Shown in pieces: positions 26,687 through 37,366 of a DNA stretch of 64,000 bases; the first letter of the stretch is position 1; the number at the start of each line of letters is the position of its first letter. The stretch comes from Roseivirga thermotolerans (GTDB lineage: Bacteria; Bacteroidota; Bacteroidia; Cytophagales; Cyclobacteriaceae), in contig NZ_BNAG01000001.1 of assembly GCF_014653175.1 (NCBI RefSeq), forward strand, positions 620,001 to 684,000, given 5' to 3'. A program made the translations under genes and the position numbers. Below the pieces are notes generated by a model. It saw only the letters and a program-made list of their open reading frames with translations, was not told where the DNA came from and ran no database searches.

Positions 26687-28753
26687 ATGAAGACGAAAAG
26701 CTTCTTGATGACTCTGGCCACGGTAATCGTATTGCTGGGCTGTAGTTCGAGTAAAAACTTTCTGGGAGTACAAGAAGAGCCTAAAAAGGTGGCTCCACGC
26801 CCTTCAAACCCTTCTGTAGGTCAGCCCCAGAATGCTGCCGATGTATTGGCCAAAGAACCGGAAAAAACCACTCCTAAAATTCTGCGAAGCTATGTTGAAG
26901 ACCAGAATTACACACAGGCCATTAAAGAGTTTCAGGCGGCCCTGAGCCAAAATCCTGATGCCGCAGATATTAACTTCTACACAGCCGAATCGTATCGAAA
27001 ACTTGGCGACCTCAGAGCCTCTACCCCCTATTATGAAAAGGCCATTGCCGGAGGTTTCGAAGATGAAGAATTGGAGCTAAACTATGCTCAGGCTCTGAAG
27101 GCCAGCGAAGAGTACGACAAAGCTCGTGAGGTACTAAGCAACTATCTTAACTATGCTTCTTTGGAAATTTACCGCGACAGAGCCCAAAGAGAACTAGCCA
27201 ATTTGACCAAATTGGATAGTATCAGCCTGTATGTTCGAGATGTAGACCTCAAACCACTCGAATCCATCAACTCCGATCAATCTGAATACAGCCCGTTTTT
27301 CTACAACAACAAACTCTATTTTGTCAGTACCCGGGAGGCTACTACCTTCCAACGCTATGGCCTTCCTTTTAGCGATATATTTAGCGTAGACCTCGATGGC
27401 CTGAGTCCAAAAGCAGAAACGCTGAGCAAATTGCCCGACCTGTTTAACTCTGCTAATATTAACGAAGGTCCTATAGCCTTTTCACCCGATGGAAACACCG
27501 TTGTGTTCGCCAAAGGCAACCCTGAAGGCAAGAAAGAAAGAAGAAGTGTAGACTTATATGTGGCTACAAAACGCAATGGTGAGTGGTCTACCCCAGCTCC
27601 GATGCCCATTAACAACCCTCTGGCCTGGGATACCTCTCCTGCTTTTAATCAATCGGGTACAACTATTTATTTTGCCTCCGACAGACCCGGAGGCTACGGT
27701 GGCTCGGATATCTACAGAGCAACCATTAACGCTCGCGGCCGCTGGGCCGATGTTACCAACATGGGACCAGATATTAACACAGCCGGAGATGAAGTCTTTC
27801 CTTACGTTTCACCAGACAACAAACTCTATTTTGCCTCCAATGGACATGCCGGTTTCGGTATGCTCGACCTGTTTGTTGCTGAAAATAAAGGAGGCGTAAT
27901 TACAGTAAAAAATATGGGGCCATCCTTCAACTCCAGTTCCGATGACTTTGGGCTTGTGTACAGCGACTTTCCGTTCGAAGGTTTCTTTAGTTCCAACAGG
28001 CCGGGAGGCAGTGGTGGAGACGATATTTATAGCTTCGTAGATAACTCAAGCGATTTAAAAACCATCACTTACACACTCAAAGGCACAACCTACCGCATTA
28101 ATGAAGACAGCACACAAAGCATATTGGGTGATGTTCGTGTAAAGCTACTCGATGAAAATGAGCAACTGGTAGACGATGTACTTAGCAGTCGAGGAGGGTC
28201 ATACAGTTTTAAAATTGACCCGGAAAAAAACTATACCATCATTGGCGAAAAGCAAGACTACTTCACCGCACGCAAGTTCTTTTCTACCGTAGGAGAAGGC
28301 ATTCCACAAGAGGAGCTTGTTGAACGCTTCAATGAAAAAGTATTCAATGAAGATATTGCTCTGGATCCAATAATTCTCGAAAAGGCTATTGTGCTCCAAA
28401 ATATTTACTACGACCTCAACCGTGCTGAAATCCGAAGTGATGCAGCGGTAGAGTTGGACAAATTGGTTCAGATATTAAAAGATAACCCGAACATACGTAT
28501 TGAACTGAGCTCCCACACCGATGCCCGTTCAGATGACGACTACAACCTCGACCTCTCGCAACGCAGAGCACAAGCAGCGGTAGACTATATTGTTTCCAAA
28601 GGTATTTCGGCCGACCGTCTGATTGCCAAAGGCTATGGAGAGTCGCAGTTGGTAAATGGGTGTACCAATGAGCGAATTGATGAGTGTACGGAAGAGGAAC
28701 ATCAGCAAAACCGAAGAACAGAGTTTAAGGTAATAGAATACGAAAGAAACTAG
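26687..28753 (+). CDS. OmpA-family lipoprotein with TPR, PD40 and CRD domains (PorE-like)
   Basis: A 688-residue lipoprotein (MKTKSFLMTLATVIVLLGC, C19). Domains in order: tetratricopeptide-type helices about 55-170 (AIKEFQAALSQNP); a PD40/WD40-like beta-propeller about 195-450 with repeated 'SPDGNTVVFA', 'SDRPGGYGGSDIY', 'SSNRPGGSGGDDIY'; a carboxypeptidase-regulatory-like beta domain about 460-560; and a C-terminal OmpA peptidoglycan-binding domain from about 572 (IYYDLNRAEIRSDAA ... SHTDARSDDDYN ... LSQRRAQAAVDYI). This matches Porphyromonas PorE (PG1058), a T9SS component that anchors the machine to peptidoglycan, in domain order and size. Related SprF-associated proteins share the architecture, so PorE identity is likely but not certain. 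Confidence 0.75.
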   Translation: MKTKSFLMTLATVIVLLGCSSSKNFLGVQEEPKKVAPRPSNPSVGQPQNAADVLAKEPEKTTPKILRSYVEDQNYTQAIKEFQAALSQNPDAADINFYTAESYRKLGDLRASTPYYEKAIAGGFEDEELELNYAQALKASEEYDKAREVLSNYLNYASLEIYRDRAQRELANLTKLDSISLYVRDVDLKPLESINSDQSEYSPFFYNNKLYFVSTREATTFQRYGLPFSDIFSVDLDGLSPKAETLSKLPDLFNSANINEGPIAFSPDGNTVVFAKGNPEGKKERRSVDLYVATKRNGEWSTPAPMPINNPLAWDTSPAFNQSGTTIYFASDRPGGYGGSDIYRATINARGRWADVTNMGPDINTAGDEVFPYVSPDNKLYFASNGHAGFGMLDLFVAENKGGVITVKNMGPSFNSSSDDFGLVYSDFPFEGFFSSNRPGGSGGDDIYSFVDNSSDLKTITYTLKGTTYRINEDSTQSILGDVRVKLLDENEQLVDDVLSSRGGSYSFKIDPEKNYTIIGEKQDYFTARKFFSTVGEGIPQEELVERFNEKVFNEDIALDPIILEKAIVLQNIYYDLNRAEIRSDAAVELDKLVQILKDNPNIRIELSSHTDARSDDDYNLDLSQRRAQAAVDYIVSKGISADRLIAKGYGESQLVNGCTNERIDECTEEEHQQNRRTEFKVIEYERN

Positions 28754-28889
28754 CCTGACAGGTCACCCACTTCATGGTGTGGGTAGCTTTGGCCTGACCA
28801 ATACGTATTCAAATACCGTTCGTTTGGAGCAAGCCTTCCCCTTTTCGTGGGAAAGACGATAAAATTTTACTTTTGAGGCAACCTCTTCT

Positions 28890-28897
28890 TATTTTTG
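28890..28897 (+). promoter_or_regulatory. Candidate -7 box of purM
   Basis: TATTTTTG is an exact TAnnTTTG match 19 bases before the purM ATG. A TTTTG lies only 14 bases upstream (28871-28875), shorter than the usual 19-21, which lowers confidence. Confidence 0.4.
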
Positions 28898-28916
28898 AGC
28901 CACTAACCATTCGATA

Positions 28917-30080
28917 ATGAGCGACAGATATATGCAAAGGGGCGTGTCAGCGTCTAAAGAAGATGTTCACAATGCCATCAAAAACCTCGACAAAGGCATT
29001 TTCCCCAATGCATTCTGCAAAGTGGTTCCCGATCTAATTGCCGGAGACCCCGATTATTGCAACATTATGCATGCTGATGGAGCCGGCACCAAGTCTTCAC
29101 TTGCCTATTTATACTGGAAAGAAACCGGAGACCTAAACGTATGGAAAGGCATTGCCCAAGATGCCATAATCATGAACATAGACGACCTGCTTTGCGTAGG
29201 TGCCACCCAAAACATATTGCTCTCTTCTACCATTGGCCGTAACAAAAATCTGATTCCGGGAGAAGTCATATCCGCCATTATCAATGGCACTGAAGAGGTT
29301 CTTCAGATGATGAGAGACAATGGTGTAAACATAATATCGACCGGTGGAGAAACAGCGGATGTGGGCGATTTGGTGCGCACAATTATTGTAGACAGCACCG
29401 TAACGGCCCGTATGAAGCGAGCGGAGGTAATTACCAACGAAAATATTAACCCCGGGCAGGTTATTGTCGGCCTGGCCTCATACGGTCAGGCCAGTTATGA
29501 AGAGGAATACAACGGTGGAATGGGCTCAAACGGGTTAACTTCTGCCAGACATGATGTGTTCCACCACTCCATAGCCGAAAAATATCCGGAAAGCTTTGAC
29601 CCCTATGTACCCAAAGAGTTGGTTTACTCGGGCTCAAAAAAACTTACCGACCCTGTGGAGGGCTCTCCCTTAGATGCCGGTAAGTTGGTCCTTTCTCCCA
29701 CCAGAACCTATGCCCCTATAGTAGTAGAAATACTTAAAAACCTCCGCCAGGAGATTGGTGGAATGATACACTGTAGCGGTGGAGCTCAAACCAAAGTGCT
29801 TCACTTTGCCAAAAACGTACACATTGTTAAAAACAATCTTTTCCCCATACCTCCACTATTCAAGCTCATTCAATCAGAAAGTGGTACCGAATGGAAAGAA
29901 ATGTACAAGGTTTTTAACATGGGCCACCGAATGGAAATCTATATTGATGAAAAACATGCCAACGACATTATAGCGATTAGCAAAAGCTATAATGTTGATG
30001 CAAAAATTATTGGCCATGTTGAAAGCTCTTCTTCCACCAGCTTAACCATTGAAAATCAGGGCCAAAAGTTCTCATATTAA
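28917..30080 (+). CDS. purM: Phosphoribosylformylglycinamidine cyclo-ligase (AIR synthase)
   Basis: A 387-residue member of the PurM superfamily, which makes aminoimidazole ribotide in purine synthesis using ATP. Recognisable features are the N-terminal DRYMQRGVSASKEDV, the DGAGTKSSLAYLYW substrate-binding loop, MNIDDLLCVGA, and the STGGETADVGDLVRT glycine-rich segment. The C-terminal half has GGMGSNGLTSARH. This longer form, rather than the roughly 345-residue proteobacterial one, is the usual Bacteroidota PurM; its start and length fit. It appears to be a single-gene unit between the PorE-like gene and the giant secreted array. Confidence 0.88.
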   Translation: MSDRYMQRGVSASKEDVHNAIKNLDKGIFPNAFCKVVPDLIAGDPDYCNIMHADGAGTKSSLAYLYWKETGDLNVWKGIAQDAIIMNIDDLLCVGATQNILLSSTIGRNKNLIPGEVISAIINGTEEVLQMMRDNGVNIISTGGETADVGDLVRTIIVDSTVTARMKRAEVITNENINPGQVIVGLASYGQASYEEEYNGGMGSNGLTSARHDVFHHSIAEKYPESFDPYVPKELVYSGSKKLTDPVEGSPLDAGKLVLSPTRTYAPIVVEILKNLRQEIGGMIHCSGGAQTKVLHFAKNVHIVKNNLFPIPPLFKLIQSESGTEWKEMYKVFNMGHRMEIYIDEKHANDIIAISKSYNVDAKIIGHVESSSSTSLTIENQGQKFSY

Positions 30081-30172
30081 GCCCTAAAATTATGGCAAAC
30101 CGCAGTGTTTAGCTATATTTACAATTCTCGACCTAATGTTTAACATTTAGTCGTCACCTAAACACTACAGAC

Positions 30173-33100
30173 TTGGTATTTGAATCTTTCAAAAGATTTC
30201 AGAGGCTTGCCTTTGCAAGTGTGCTTATATTGCTTTGCTATGTTGACGAGCTGTCAGGTCAAACGGCCATTACCAGCGCCACCTTCAACAATGTAACCAC
30301 TGGCCTTACCACTTCCAGTTATACTGCCACTTCCCCTTCCGATGCCAGTGGAGGAATTTCTCCCAACACCACCTATACCGTTCGCTATGGTCAAACGCAA
30401 AACCAATTCATTACCAGCTATACACTAGGTACCACCACCTACAATAACTTTGTACTTCCTGATACGCTAATTATTCAGCGCACCGATGCCGGCAGGCAGC
30501 TCATCATCTTTTATGAATATGGCAGTTTAGATACCGGTCCAAATCCGGATGAAATAAACATTCAACCCGAACAGCAGGACAATGAAGAGGCTCTCTATCA
30601 AAGTGGCCTTTCCAATGCCGGATACGACAATATATTGGTAAACTCAGCCACCAACTTTGCCAATGTGGAGCGGGTAGATGTGATCTACTTTTCGGGCATT
30701 GTAACCTCTACTCCGGCCAACGCGGTTTTTCCCATAGTAGAGCGAGGAGGAAATGACGACATCCGCGTGGCAGCCATTAGAGGCTTAGATGCCAACGGGG
30801 TACCCAACGACTATTACCCAACAGTGGTTAGGGTGAGAGATAATGATGGAGACTGGGGTAGTCTTGGACAAAACCATACGTCTATTGTTATGCGAAGACA
30901 AGACGCCACGTCCAACCCACTACCACAAACCGTATTAGGGTCACAGGTACTCCATGGCACAGCCATAGACTTTACAGAGTTTGGTATTGGGGCTGACGAG
31001 ATCGTTTACGGATACTCCATTTTTGGAGATGACGTCACAGTAACAGGCAGCGATCTGGTAGACTTCAGCAACGCAACCAACTACCCAACCAACACAGGTT
31101 CAGGTTCCGGACTAGACCTTATTGCCGGTATTTCTACAGCCGTGGCCAGTGACGATAATCTAAGAAAGGCCACCGGGCCGGGAGGCTACAAAGCAGCACT
31201 CAACACCTGGCTCAAAGCCAACGTAGGAGTTACCACTTCCACTGACGGAAGTAACGTAACCGACTGGCAAGATCAGTTCTTGGGCGACCATGACGCTACC
31301 ACACTGGGGACCTCGCCAACTTACCGAGATGGCACAGCCAGTGCTCTTCAGGATATTAATTTTAACCCCACTATCGACTTTCTGTCGGCCACTGAAACCG
31401 GGCTTCAAATAGCCGATAATACAGACTTCAACACCGCAACCTCTTACGAAAGAAAGAGCATTAACATAGCCTTTCGTACGGGAGATGACGTAACCGTAAA
31501 GCAGCAAATATATGAGCAGGGAGGCGCTACCCGCGGGCTCAACGTTTACTTAAGAAGCGGTACCCTTTACGTTGGAGCCTGGAACGAAGCTTCTGACGGA
31601 GCAGGTTCCCCGTGGTCGTTCAATACCGTATCGTCTTCCATATCTACAGACACAGAATACATTGTCACTATAGAGCTAGATGGTAACAACACCACTACCG
31701 GCAGTATGAGGGTTTATCTAAACGGCCAATCGATAGGTACTCTTTCAGGAGTTGGTCTGCTTTATGCCCACGGTGACGACATCGGAATTGGCGATGTGGC
31801 CGGAGGCTCTCTTTATGATGATGGCACCACGGCAGCGGCATCGTTTTACGGTAGCATACCAGAAATTATTTATTGCAACGAGCCCAGTGGTTTCAGCAGT
31901 TCGCAGCGCAACCGAATCGAAAGCTATCTGGCACTGAAGTATGGCATAACCCTAGACCAAAGTACTCCTGTAAACTATGTAAACTCTGCAGGAAGCGTGA
32001 TTTTCAACACCACTATCAACGCCTCATCGGGTGGATTCTTAGAATACAACAACGACATTGCAGGCATTGGCAGAGACGATGAGTCTGAGTTTATACAACT
32101 AAGCTCTCAGAGCGAGAATTCCGGCAGCATTGTACGCATGGATAGAAACAGCGCCATTGGTACGGACGATACCTGGCTCATTTGGGGTAACGATGGTGGA
32201 TCTACAACACCAAGCAGAGCAGTGACCAAGCCCGATGTCATCAATGAGAGACTTCCACGTGTTTGGCGCGTGGCCGAAGAAAACTCTGTAGGTGTTACCG
32301 ATGTATCGTTTGATTTGACAGGTCTTGGCTTAGGGACTAATGCAGATGATTTTTCGCTGCTGATAGCCGGAGCATCTTCGGGAGGAGATTTCTCCAGTGC
32401 TACGGTAGTTACAGGAGGCACATTCAGTGGCGATGTAATAACCTTTACTAACGTAAACCTCTCCGATCTTCAATACTTTACTTTGGGAACTCAGTTTTTT
32501 ATCTGTACTCCCGGCAATGTGCAAGACGGACTCTCTCTTTGGCTAAAGGCCGATGCCGAAACCTACAACACCGGAACCACAGCCGCCACCAACGGCCAAA
32601 CCGTAGAAACCTGGGGAGACCAAAGCAGAAATAATTTTGATGCGACCAACGATGGAGGCACAACTAACAGAGCACCAACCTGGGTAGAAACCGATGTAAA
32701 CTTTAACCCGGGTCTAAACTGGGGAGCCGGTACCAACGATATAGGGTTCAACCTGGGGAGCAATTACATTTTTGCTCCGGCCGCCAATGGCGGAGCCCAT
32801 ATGTTTTCATCCGTTCAACCCGAGAATACGCTTACCGGGGGCGACCGAAACAACAAATGGATTGTTAACTTCGGAAGCGTCAATGCATCAGCATACGGAA
32901 TAGCGGCCTATGCCGACCGGGGAAATATAGTCGCTGATGGTAAGGACAACTTCAACATTTCTCCGACAGCCAGCAACTTTATTGCTGAGGGAGACATCAA
33001 TACCAATGCCGGAACTGCCGACACCAAAACCTATAAAGTAGATGGTTTTACAGAAAACACGAGCACTGGGGTAGATATAGATATAGACGACTCCGGCATA

Positions 33101-36100
33101 TCAGAGGCCAGCACTCATGGCTCTAATCAGGGCCCTGTATCCATTGGTCGTCAATCTCAGTCCAACGGGCTCGATAACAACTCCGGACGTAGGTTCTTTG
33201 GAGACATGCAGGAGGTAATTGTATACAATGAAGATATCTCCGAACTGGATGCTCAAAAAATACGCAGTTACCTGGCCATTAAGTACGGAACAACCCTGAC
33301 CAATGACAACGATGCCGATGCCGTAATCAACGAAACCATATCGGGAAGTGTGGTTGAGGGAGACTATGTAGCTTCCGATGGCAGCACCATTGTATTCGAC
33401 TATAGCGATGACACGGGTTTTGTTTCAAATATAGCCGGCATAGGGCGTGATGATGACACCTGCCTGGAGCAAAAGCAGTCAAGATCTGTCAATAGTGATG
33501 CTATACTAACTGTAGGCTTGGGTGAAATAGCCACTAACAATGCCTCTAACCCTAACTCTTTTGCCAGTGACCTTAGTTTCTTTACCTGGGGCAGCGATGG
33601 AGCAAGCACCGAATATGCCAGCAGAACCACCAACGGAACTCCCGGCACGGTAACGGAGCGAATGCTCAGGGTATGGAGAGCACAAGAAACGGGTACTGTT
33701 GGGGCCACAGATATATCCTTCGACCTTACCGGACTAACCGGATACTCCACAGACGCTGGAGATTACCAACTCATTGTAGCCAATGGAGGCGACAACACCT
33801 CTTTAGAAGCAGGTTCAACCATTACGGGAGGAACATTCAACGGCACTGTATTAACCTTCAACAATGTGAACCTTAGCGATGGAGATTACTTTACCTTGGG
33901 AGTAGCCTCTGAGCAATGTGGCCCGGGAGGAGTTTCTACCAACCTCCAGCTCTGGCTTCGGGCCGACCAGGGTACCAATACCACTACCGATGCCTCAGAT
34001 GTGACCAGTTGGGGAGACCAGTCGGGCAATTCTTTCAATGCCTCAGCTACTAACGCCCCGGTATACAACGAGAACAATTTAAACTTTAATCCATCCATTG
34101 ACTTTACTGCGGCCAACTCAGACAACATGCAAATTGCTGACGGAACTAACCAAAGCCCCGATGAACAAGCTGTATTTCTGGTGGGCTCCATTGGGTCGGG
34201 CTCTGATAGCTGGGCACCGTTTGTGATGAAAACAGCCTCATTCGACTGGCCTAATGGTTGGGGACTTGCCAGAAACAACAACACTACCGAAATCTATTAT
34301 CACAAAGACGATTACACCAGCAACAACAGCGGAACCGACTATGCCAGCAGGAGCATCACTTATGATCAAGCCAATATTCATGTGGCTTTTAAAGACGCTA
34401 CCGACTACAACTACAGTCTTGATTTGGGTACAACCGACACAGACTTACCCGGTTCTACCTATCAAAGCTCAAACAATGTAATTTTCCTTGGGGCCTCTCC
34501 AAGTGGTTCCGGAACCTCCAACAACACTACACCAAATGCCTTTCTAGACGGTAGTATATCCGAGGTAATTATGTTTAATGATGAACTTACTGCCACGCAA
34601 AGACAGCAGGTGGCCAGCTACCTGGCCATTAAGTATGGTATTACACTAGATCAAACCACAGCTACCAACTACTTGTGGTCTGATGGAACTACGGTGATTT
34701 GGGATGCCACTACCAATGCCGGCTTTAACAATGACATTGCCGGTATAGGAAGAGACGACATAAGTTGCTTTAGCCAAAAACAATCGCGGAGCATTAATTC
34801 AGATGACATAATAGCCATTGGTTTAGGGTCTGTAGAAACTTTAAATGCCGATAACATTAATGTATTTGACGACAACGGAGACTACCTGGTATGGGGCAAT
34901 GATGGTGGAACCACTGCCCAGGCTACTGCCGAAACTTCTGATGTACCCGCCACTATAGCCGAGCGCATGGAGCGCATTTGGAGAGTTGAAGACACGGGCA
35001 ACGTAGGTGAAACCGAAATACAGTTCGACCTCAACGGATTGGGTTATGGCACTGATGCCTCGGACTTCCGTCTGCTCATTGCCGGGAGTGGAAGCGGAGG
35101 AACCATGTCTGGAGCCACGTTGGTTTCAGGAGGAACCTTCAATGGTACAACCTTAAGTTTTTCGGGCATTGATCTGGCCGATGGCGAGTATTTTACTTTG
35201 GGAGTGATAGAACAGTGTGGTCCGGGTGGAGTGAATACCAATCTGGCCCTTTGGTTAAGAGCCGATCAGGAAGTATACTCCGATGCCGGCACTACCCTTG
35301 CCTCCAATGGCGACAACACCTTGCAGTGGAACGATCAAACTACCTTCAACAGAAACGCTTCCGAAAACAATGGTGGTGGAGGATCTGTAATTGAACCAGT
35401 ATATAACACCGAAGTAATCAACTACAACCCTGCCATATTCTTCTCTGACCAAAACACCACCAACAACTCCTATTTACAAACAGGCACATCGACCAACACT
35501 GTAGATGGCGACATGTCTTTGGTTGCCGTGTTTACCACCAACCAAAACCAGGGAACCAATGATCAGATTGATAACACCCCGGCTTTAATCGGGGCAGAAG
35601 ACAATACCGCATCGGACGACTACGGGCTGGGGGTTTACCAGGGAGAGGTAGTATTTAATGCAGCCAACACCAACACATTCACTGCCCGAAGTACCACCAC
35701 ATATAATGATGGCGAGCCCTATATTGCTACCGGCACACGCGTGCAGGCAGCATCTGGTGCAGTAGCTCTTTATGTAAACAGTCTCAATGTAGGCAATGGC
35801 ACTTCCGATGCCGTGGCCCTGGATGAACCAGATTCCTGGGCCATAGGAAATCAGAAAGACTATGACAATGAGGCTCAGTTTCAGGGTAACATTGCAGAGG
35901 TAATCGTGTTCTCATCGGTATTAACAGCCGAAGAGTTGGCTAGAGTAGAAAGCTACCTTGCGCTAAAGTATGGCATTACCCGAACCAACAACAACGATAA
36001 CGATGGCACCACCAACGAAATCATTTCCGGTGCCATTCGGGAGGGTGACTATGTAGCGGCTGACGGTGGAGTTGTTTGGGACTATGCCGCCAGAGGAGCT

Positions 36101-37129
36101 ACATACTTTAACGACATAGCCGGCATTGGGCGCGATGACCTTTCATGCTTTAATCAAACCCATTCAAAAAGCGAGAATAATGATGCCATTGTAGACATAG
36201 CCATTGCCTCGTTTGTCGACAACGACTCCTATTTTATTTGGGGAAATGACAACGCGCCCATCGAATCGCCCAATAACAACGAAAGGCCGGCCGGAATTAA
36301 CAGCCGCCTCAACCGTGAATGGCAGGCCCAGGAAACCGGCACCGTGGGCACCGTATCCGTTACTTTCGATTTACAGGACATAACCGGCACACCACTGGGT
36401 GATAATAACCTCACTCAAGTGCGCCTGATGATCACTACCGATGGAGATTTTAGCTCTGGTGTAACATTGGTTTCTCCAGCGTCCATTGACGCAGTAAATG
36501 AAACAGTAACCTTCAATGTGGATTTTGATGGTACAACCGGTTATTACTTTACCTTAGGCTCTGAAGAAGTAGATGCTCTGCCAATAGAGCTCCTTCGCTT
36601 TGATGTGCGCAACCATGTAGATGGTGTAGAACTGAGCTGGATTACTACCTCAGAAACCAACAATGCTTACTTCACAGTTCAACGAAGCACTAATGGCCTT
36701 GATTTTGAAGACATTGAGCAAATAGAAGGAGCGGGCAGCTCAGAAGAAGTGAATCGATATAAATACCTGGACAATAATGTGAGGGCAGGGAAATATTTTT
36801 ACCGACTGAAGCAAACTGATTTTGGAGGAACTTTTAGCTACAGCGAAATTCGAGGAGTTCTGGTGCCCGTTGAAAAAAACCTTACACTAACGATCTTCCC
36901 CAACCCTAATAGTAGCCGACTACTCAACTACCGATATAGCGTAGACTCTAACGCCACCAGGATACAAATCAGCATTTTTAATAGTCAGAGTCAGGTGGTT
37001 GTTGACCATACAGAATCGGTGACCGGAGAGACCCGTCAGCTCGATATTAGCGGATTGGCACCCGGCCTGTATTTTGTTCGTTTGAGAGCCGGAAGCCAAA
37101 CACTGACCAAGCAGCTTATTGTAAGATAA
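30173..37129 (+). CDS. Giant T9SS-exported LamG-module protein A
   Basis: About 2318 residues. The only usable start I see is TTG at 30173 (in-frame TAA at 30134, no ATG before the signal sequence). Signal peptide h-region LAFASVLILLCYV, cut near SGQ. An N-terminal domain of about 300 residues shared with its two paralogues precedes four repeats, which begin near residues 335, 777, 1248 and 1681. Each contains a LamG/concanavalin-like sandwich (LWLKAD ... SYLALKYGITLDQ), an IAGIGRDD segment (628, 1086, 1521, 1981), WGNDG, WRVxETG and an Ig-like end (YFTLG). A fibronectin-like ALPIELLRFDV region precedes a T9SS type A tail from about 2241 (IFPNPNS). Probably a cell-surface adhesin or glycan-binding protein; no enzyme motif is seen. 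Confidence 0.82.
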   Translation: MVFESFKRFQRLAFASVLILLCYVDELSGQTAITSATFNNVTTGLTTSSYTATSPSDASGGISPNTTYTVRYGQTQNQFITSYTLGTTTYNNFVLPDTLIIQRTDAGRQLIIFYEYGSLDTGPNPDEINIQPEQQDNEEALYQSGLSNAGYDNILVNSATNFANVERVDVIYFSGIVTSTPANAVFPIVERGGNDDIRVAAIRGLDANGVPNDYYPTVVRVRDNDGDWGSLGQNHTSIVMRRQDATSNPLPQTVLGSQVLHGTAIDFTEFGIGADEIVYGYSIFGDDVTVTGSDLVDFSNATNYPTNTGSGSGLDLIAGISTAVASDDNLRKATGPGGYKAALNTWLKANVGVTTSTDGSNVTDWQDQFLGDHDATTLGTSPTYRDGTASALQDINFNPTIDFLSATETGLQIADNTDFNTATSYERKSINIAFRTGDDVTVKQQIYEQGGATRGLNVYLRSGTLYVGAWNEASDGAGSPWSFNTVSSSISTDTEYIVTIELDGNNTTTGSMRVYLNGQSIGTLSGVGLLYAHGDDIGIGDVAGGSLYDDGTTAAASFYGSIPEIIYCNEPSGFSSSQRNRIESYLALKYGITLDQSTPVNYVNSAGSVIFNTTINASSGGFLEYNNDIAGIGRDDESEFIQLSSQSENSGSIVRMDRNSAIGTDDTWLIWGNDGGSTTPSRAVTKPDVINERLPRVWRVAEENSVGVTDVSFDLTGLGLGTNADDFSLLIAGASSGGDFSSATVVTGGTFSGDVITFTNVNLSDLQYFTLGTQFFICTPGNVQDGLSLWLKADAETYNTGTTAATNGQTVETWGDQSRNNFDATNDGGTTNRAPTWVETDVNFNPGLNWGAGTNDIGFNLGSNYIFAPAANGGAHMFSSVQPENTLTGGDRNNKWIVNFGSVNASAYGIAAYADRGNIVADGKDNFNISPTASNFIAEGDINTNAGTADTKTYKVDGFTENTSTGVDIDIDDSGISEASTHGSNQGPVSIGRQSQSNGLDNNSGRRFFGDMQEVIVYNEDISELDAQKIRSYLAIKYGTTLTNDNDADAVINETISGSVVEGDYVASDGSTIVFDYSDDTGFVSNIAGIGRDDDTCLEQKQSRSVNSDAILTVGLGEIATNNASNPNSFASDLSFFTWGSDGASTEYASRTTNGTPGTVTERMLRVWRAQETGTVGATDISFDLTGLTGYSTDAGDYQLIVANGGDNTSLEAGSTITGGTFNGTVLTFNNVNLSDGDYFTLGVASEQCGPGGVSTNLQLWLRADQGTNTTTDASDVTSWGDQSGNSFNASATNAPVYNENNLNFNPSIDFTAANSDNMQIADGTNQSPDEQAVFLVGSIGSGSDSWAPFVMKTASFDWPNGWGLARNNNTTEIYYHKDDYTSNNSGTDYASRSITYDQANIHVAFKDATDYNYSLDLGTTDTDLPGSTYQSSNNVIFLGASPSGSGTSNNTTPNAFLDGSISEVIMFNDELTATQRQQVASYLAIKYGITLDQTTATNYLWSDGTTVIWDATTNAGFNNDIAGIGRDDISCFSQKQSRSINSDDIIAIGLGSVETLNADNINVFDDNGDYLVWGNDGGTTAQATAETSDVPATIAERMERIWRVEDTGNVGETEIQFDLNGLGYGTDASDFRLLIAGSGSGGTMSGATLVSGGTFNGTTLSFSGIDLADGEYFTLGVIEQCGPGGVNTNLALWLRADQEVYSDAGTTLASNGDNTLQWNDQTTFNRNASENNGGGGSVIEPVYNTEVINYNPAIFFSDQNTTNNSYLQTGTSTNTVDGDMSLVAVFTTNQNQGTNDQIDNTPALIGAEDNTASDDYGLGVYQGEVVFNAANTNTFTARSTTTYNDGEPYIATGTRVQAASGAVALYVNSLNVGNGTSDAVALDEPDSWAIGNQKDYDNEAQFQGNIAEVIVFSSVLTAEELARVESYLALKYGITRTNNNDNDGTTNEIISGAIREGDYVAADGGVVWDYAARGATYFNDIAGIGRDDLSCFNQTHSKSENNDAIVDIAIASFVDNDSYFIWGNDNAPIESPNNNERPAGINSRLNREWQAQETGTVGTVSVTFDLQDITGTPLGDNNLTQVRLMITTDGDFSSGVTLVSPASIDAVNETVTFNVDFDGTTGYYFTLGSEEVDALPIELLRFDVRNHVDGVELSWITTSETNNAYFTVQRSTNGLDFEDIEQIEGAGSSEEVNRYKYLDNNVRAGKYFYRLKQTDFGGTFSYSEIRGVLVPVEKNLTLTIFPNPNSSRLLNYRYSVDSNATRIQISIFNSQSQVVVDHTESVTGETRQLDISGLAPGLYFVRLRAGSQTLTKQLIVR

Positions 37130-37366
37130 AGCAACACGAGTAGTCGACCAAAACGACCAAAGAGTAGAAATATTACTTTGGGCTATTGTTATGTCTTGAA
37201 ATTTACCCATCTTTACAGCCCTTTCACCGATAATTTTTTGCAGATCACCACTAATAATCTGCATTTCGACTCGACCCAAGAATTCAGACCACTTAATGAA
37301 TAATAAACAAATGGTTGAAGACCATGGTGGGAAAACTACTCCCTATCCGTGGCCAAAAGGAGAAAA

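Noticed and set aside
28765-28784. Hairpin ACCCAC/GTGGGT after the PorE-like gene
   Set aside because: The 6-bp stem has an eight-base loop and no T-tract, so it is not a convincing terminator.
37312-37366. Upstream ATG starting MVEDHGGKTTPYPW before giant gene B
   Set aside because: It is in another frame and leads into the coding region without a signal peptide; no evidence of a genuine small protein.
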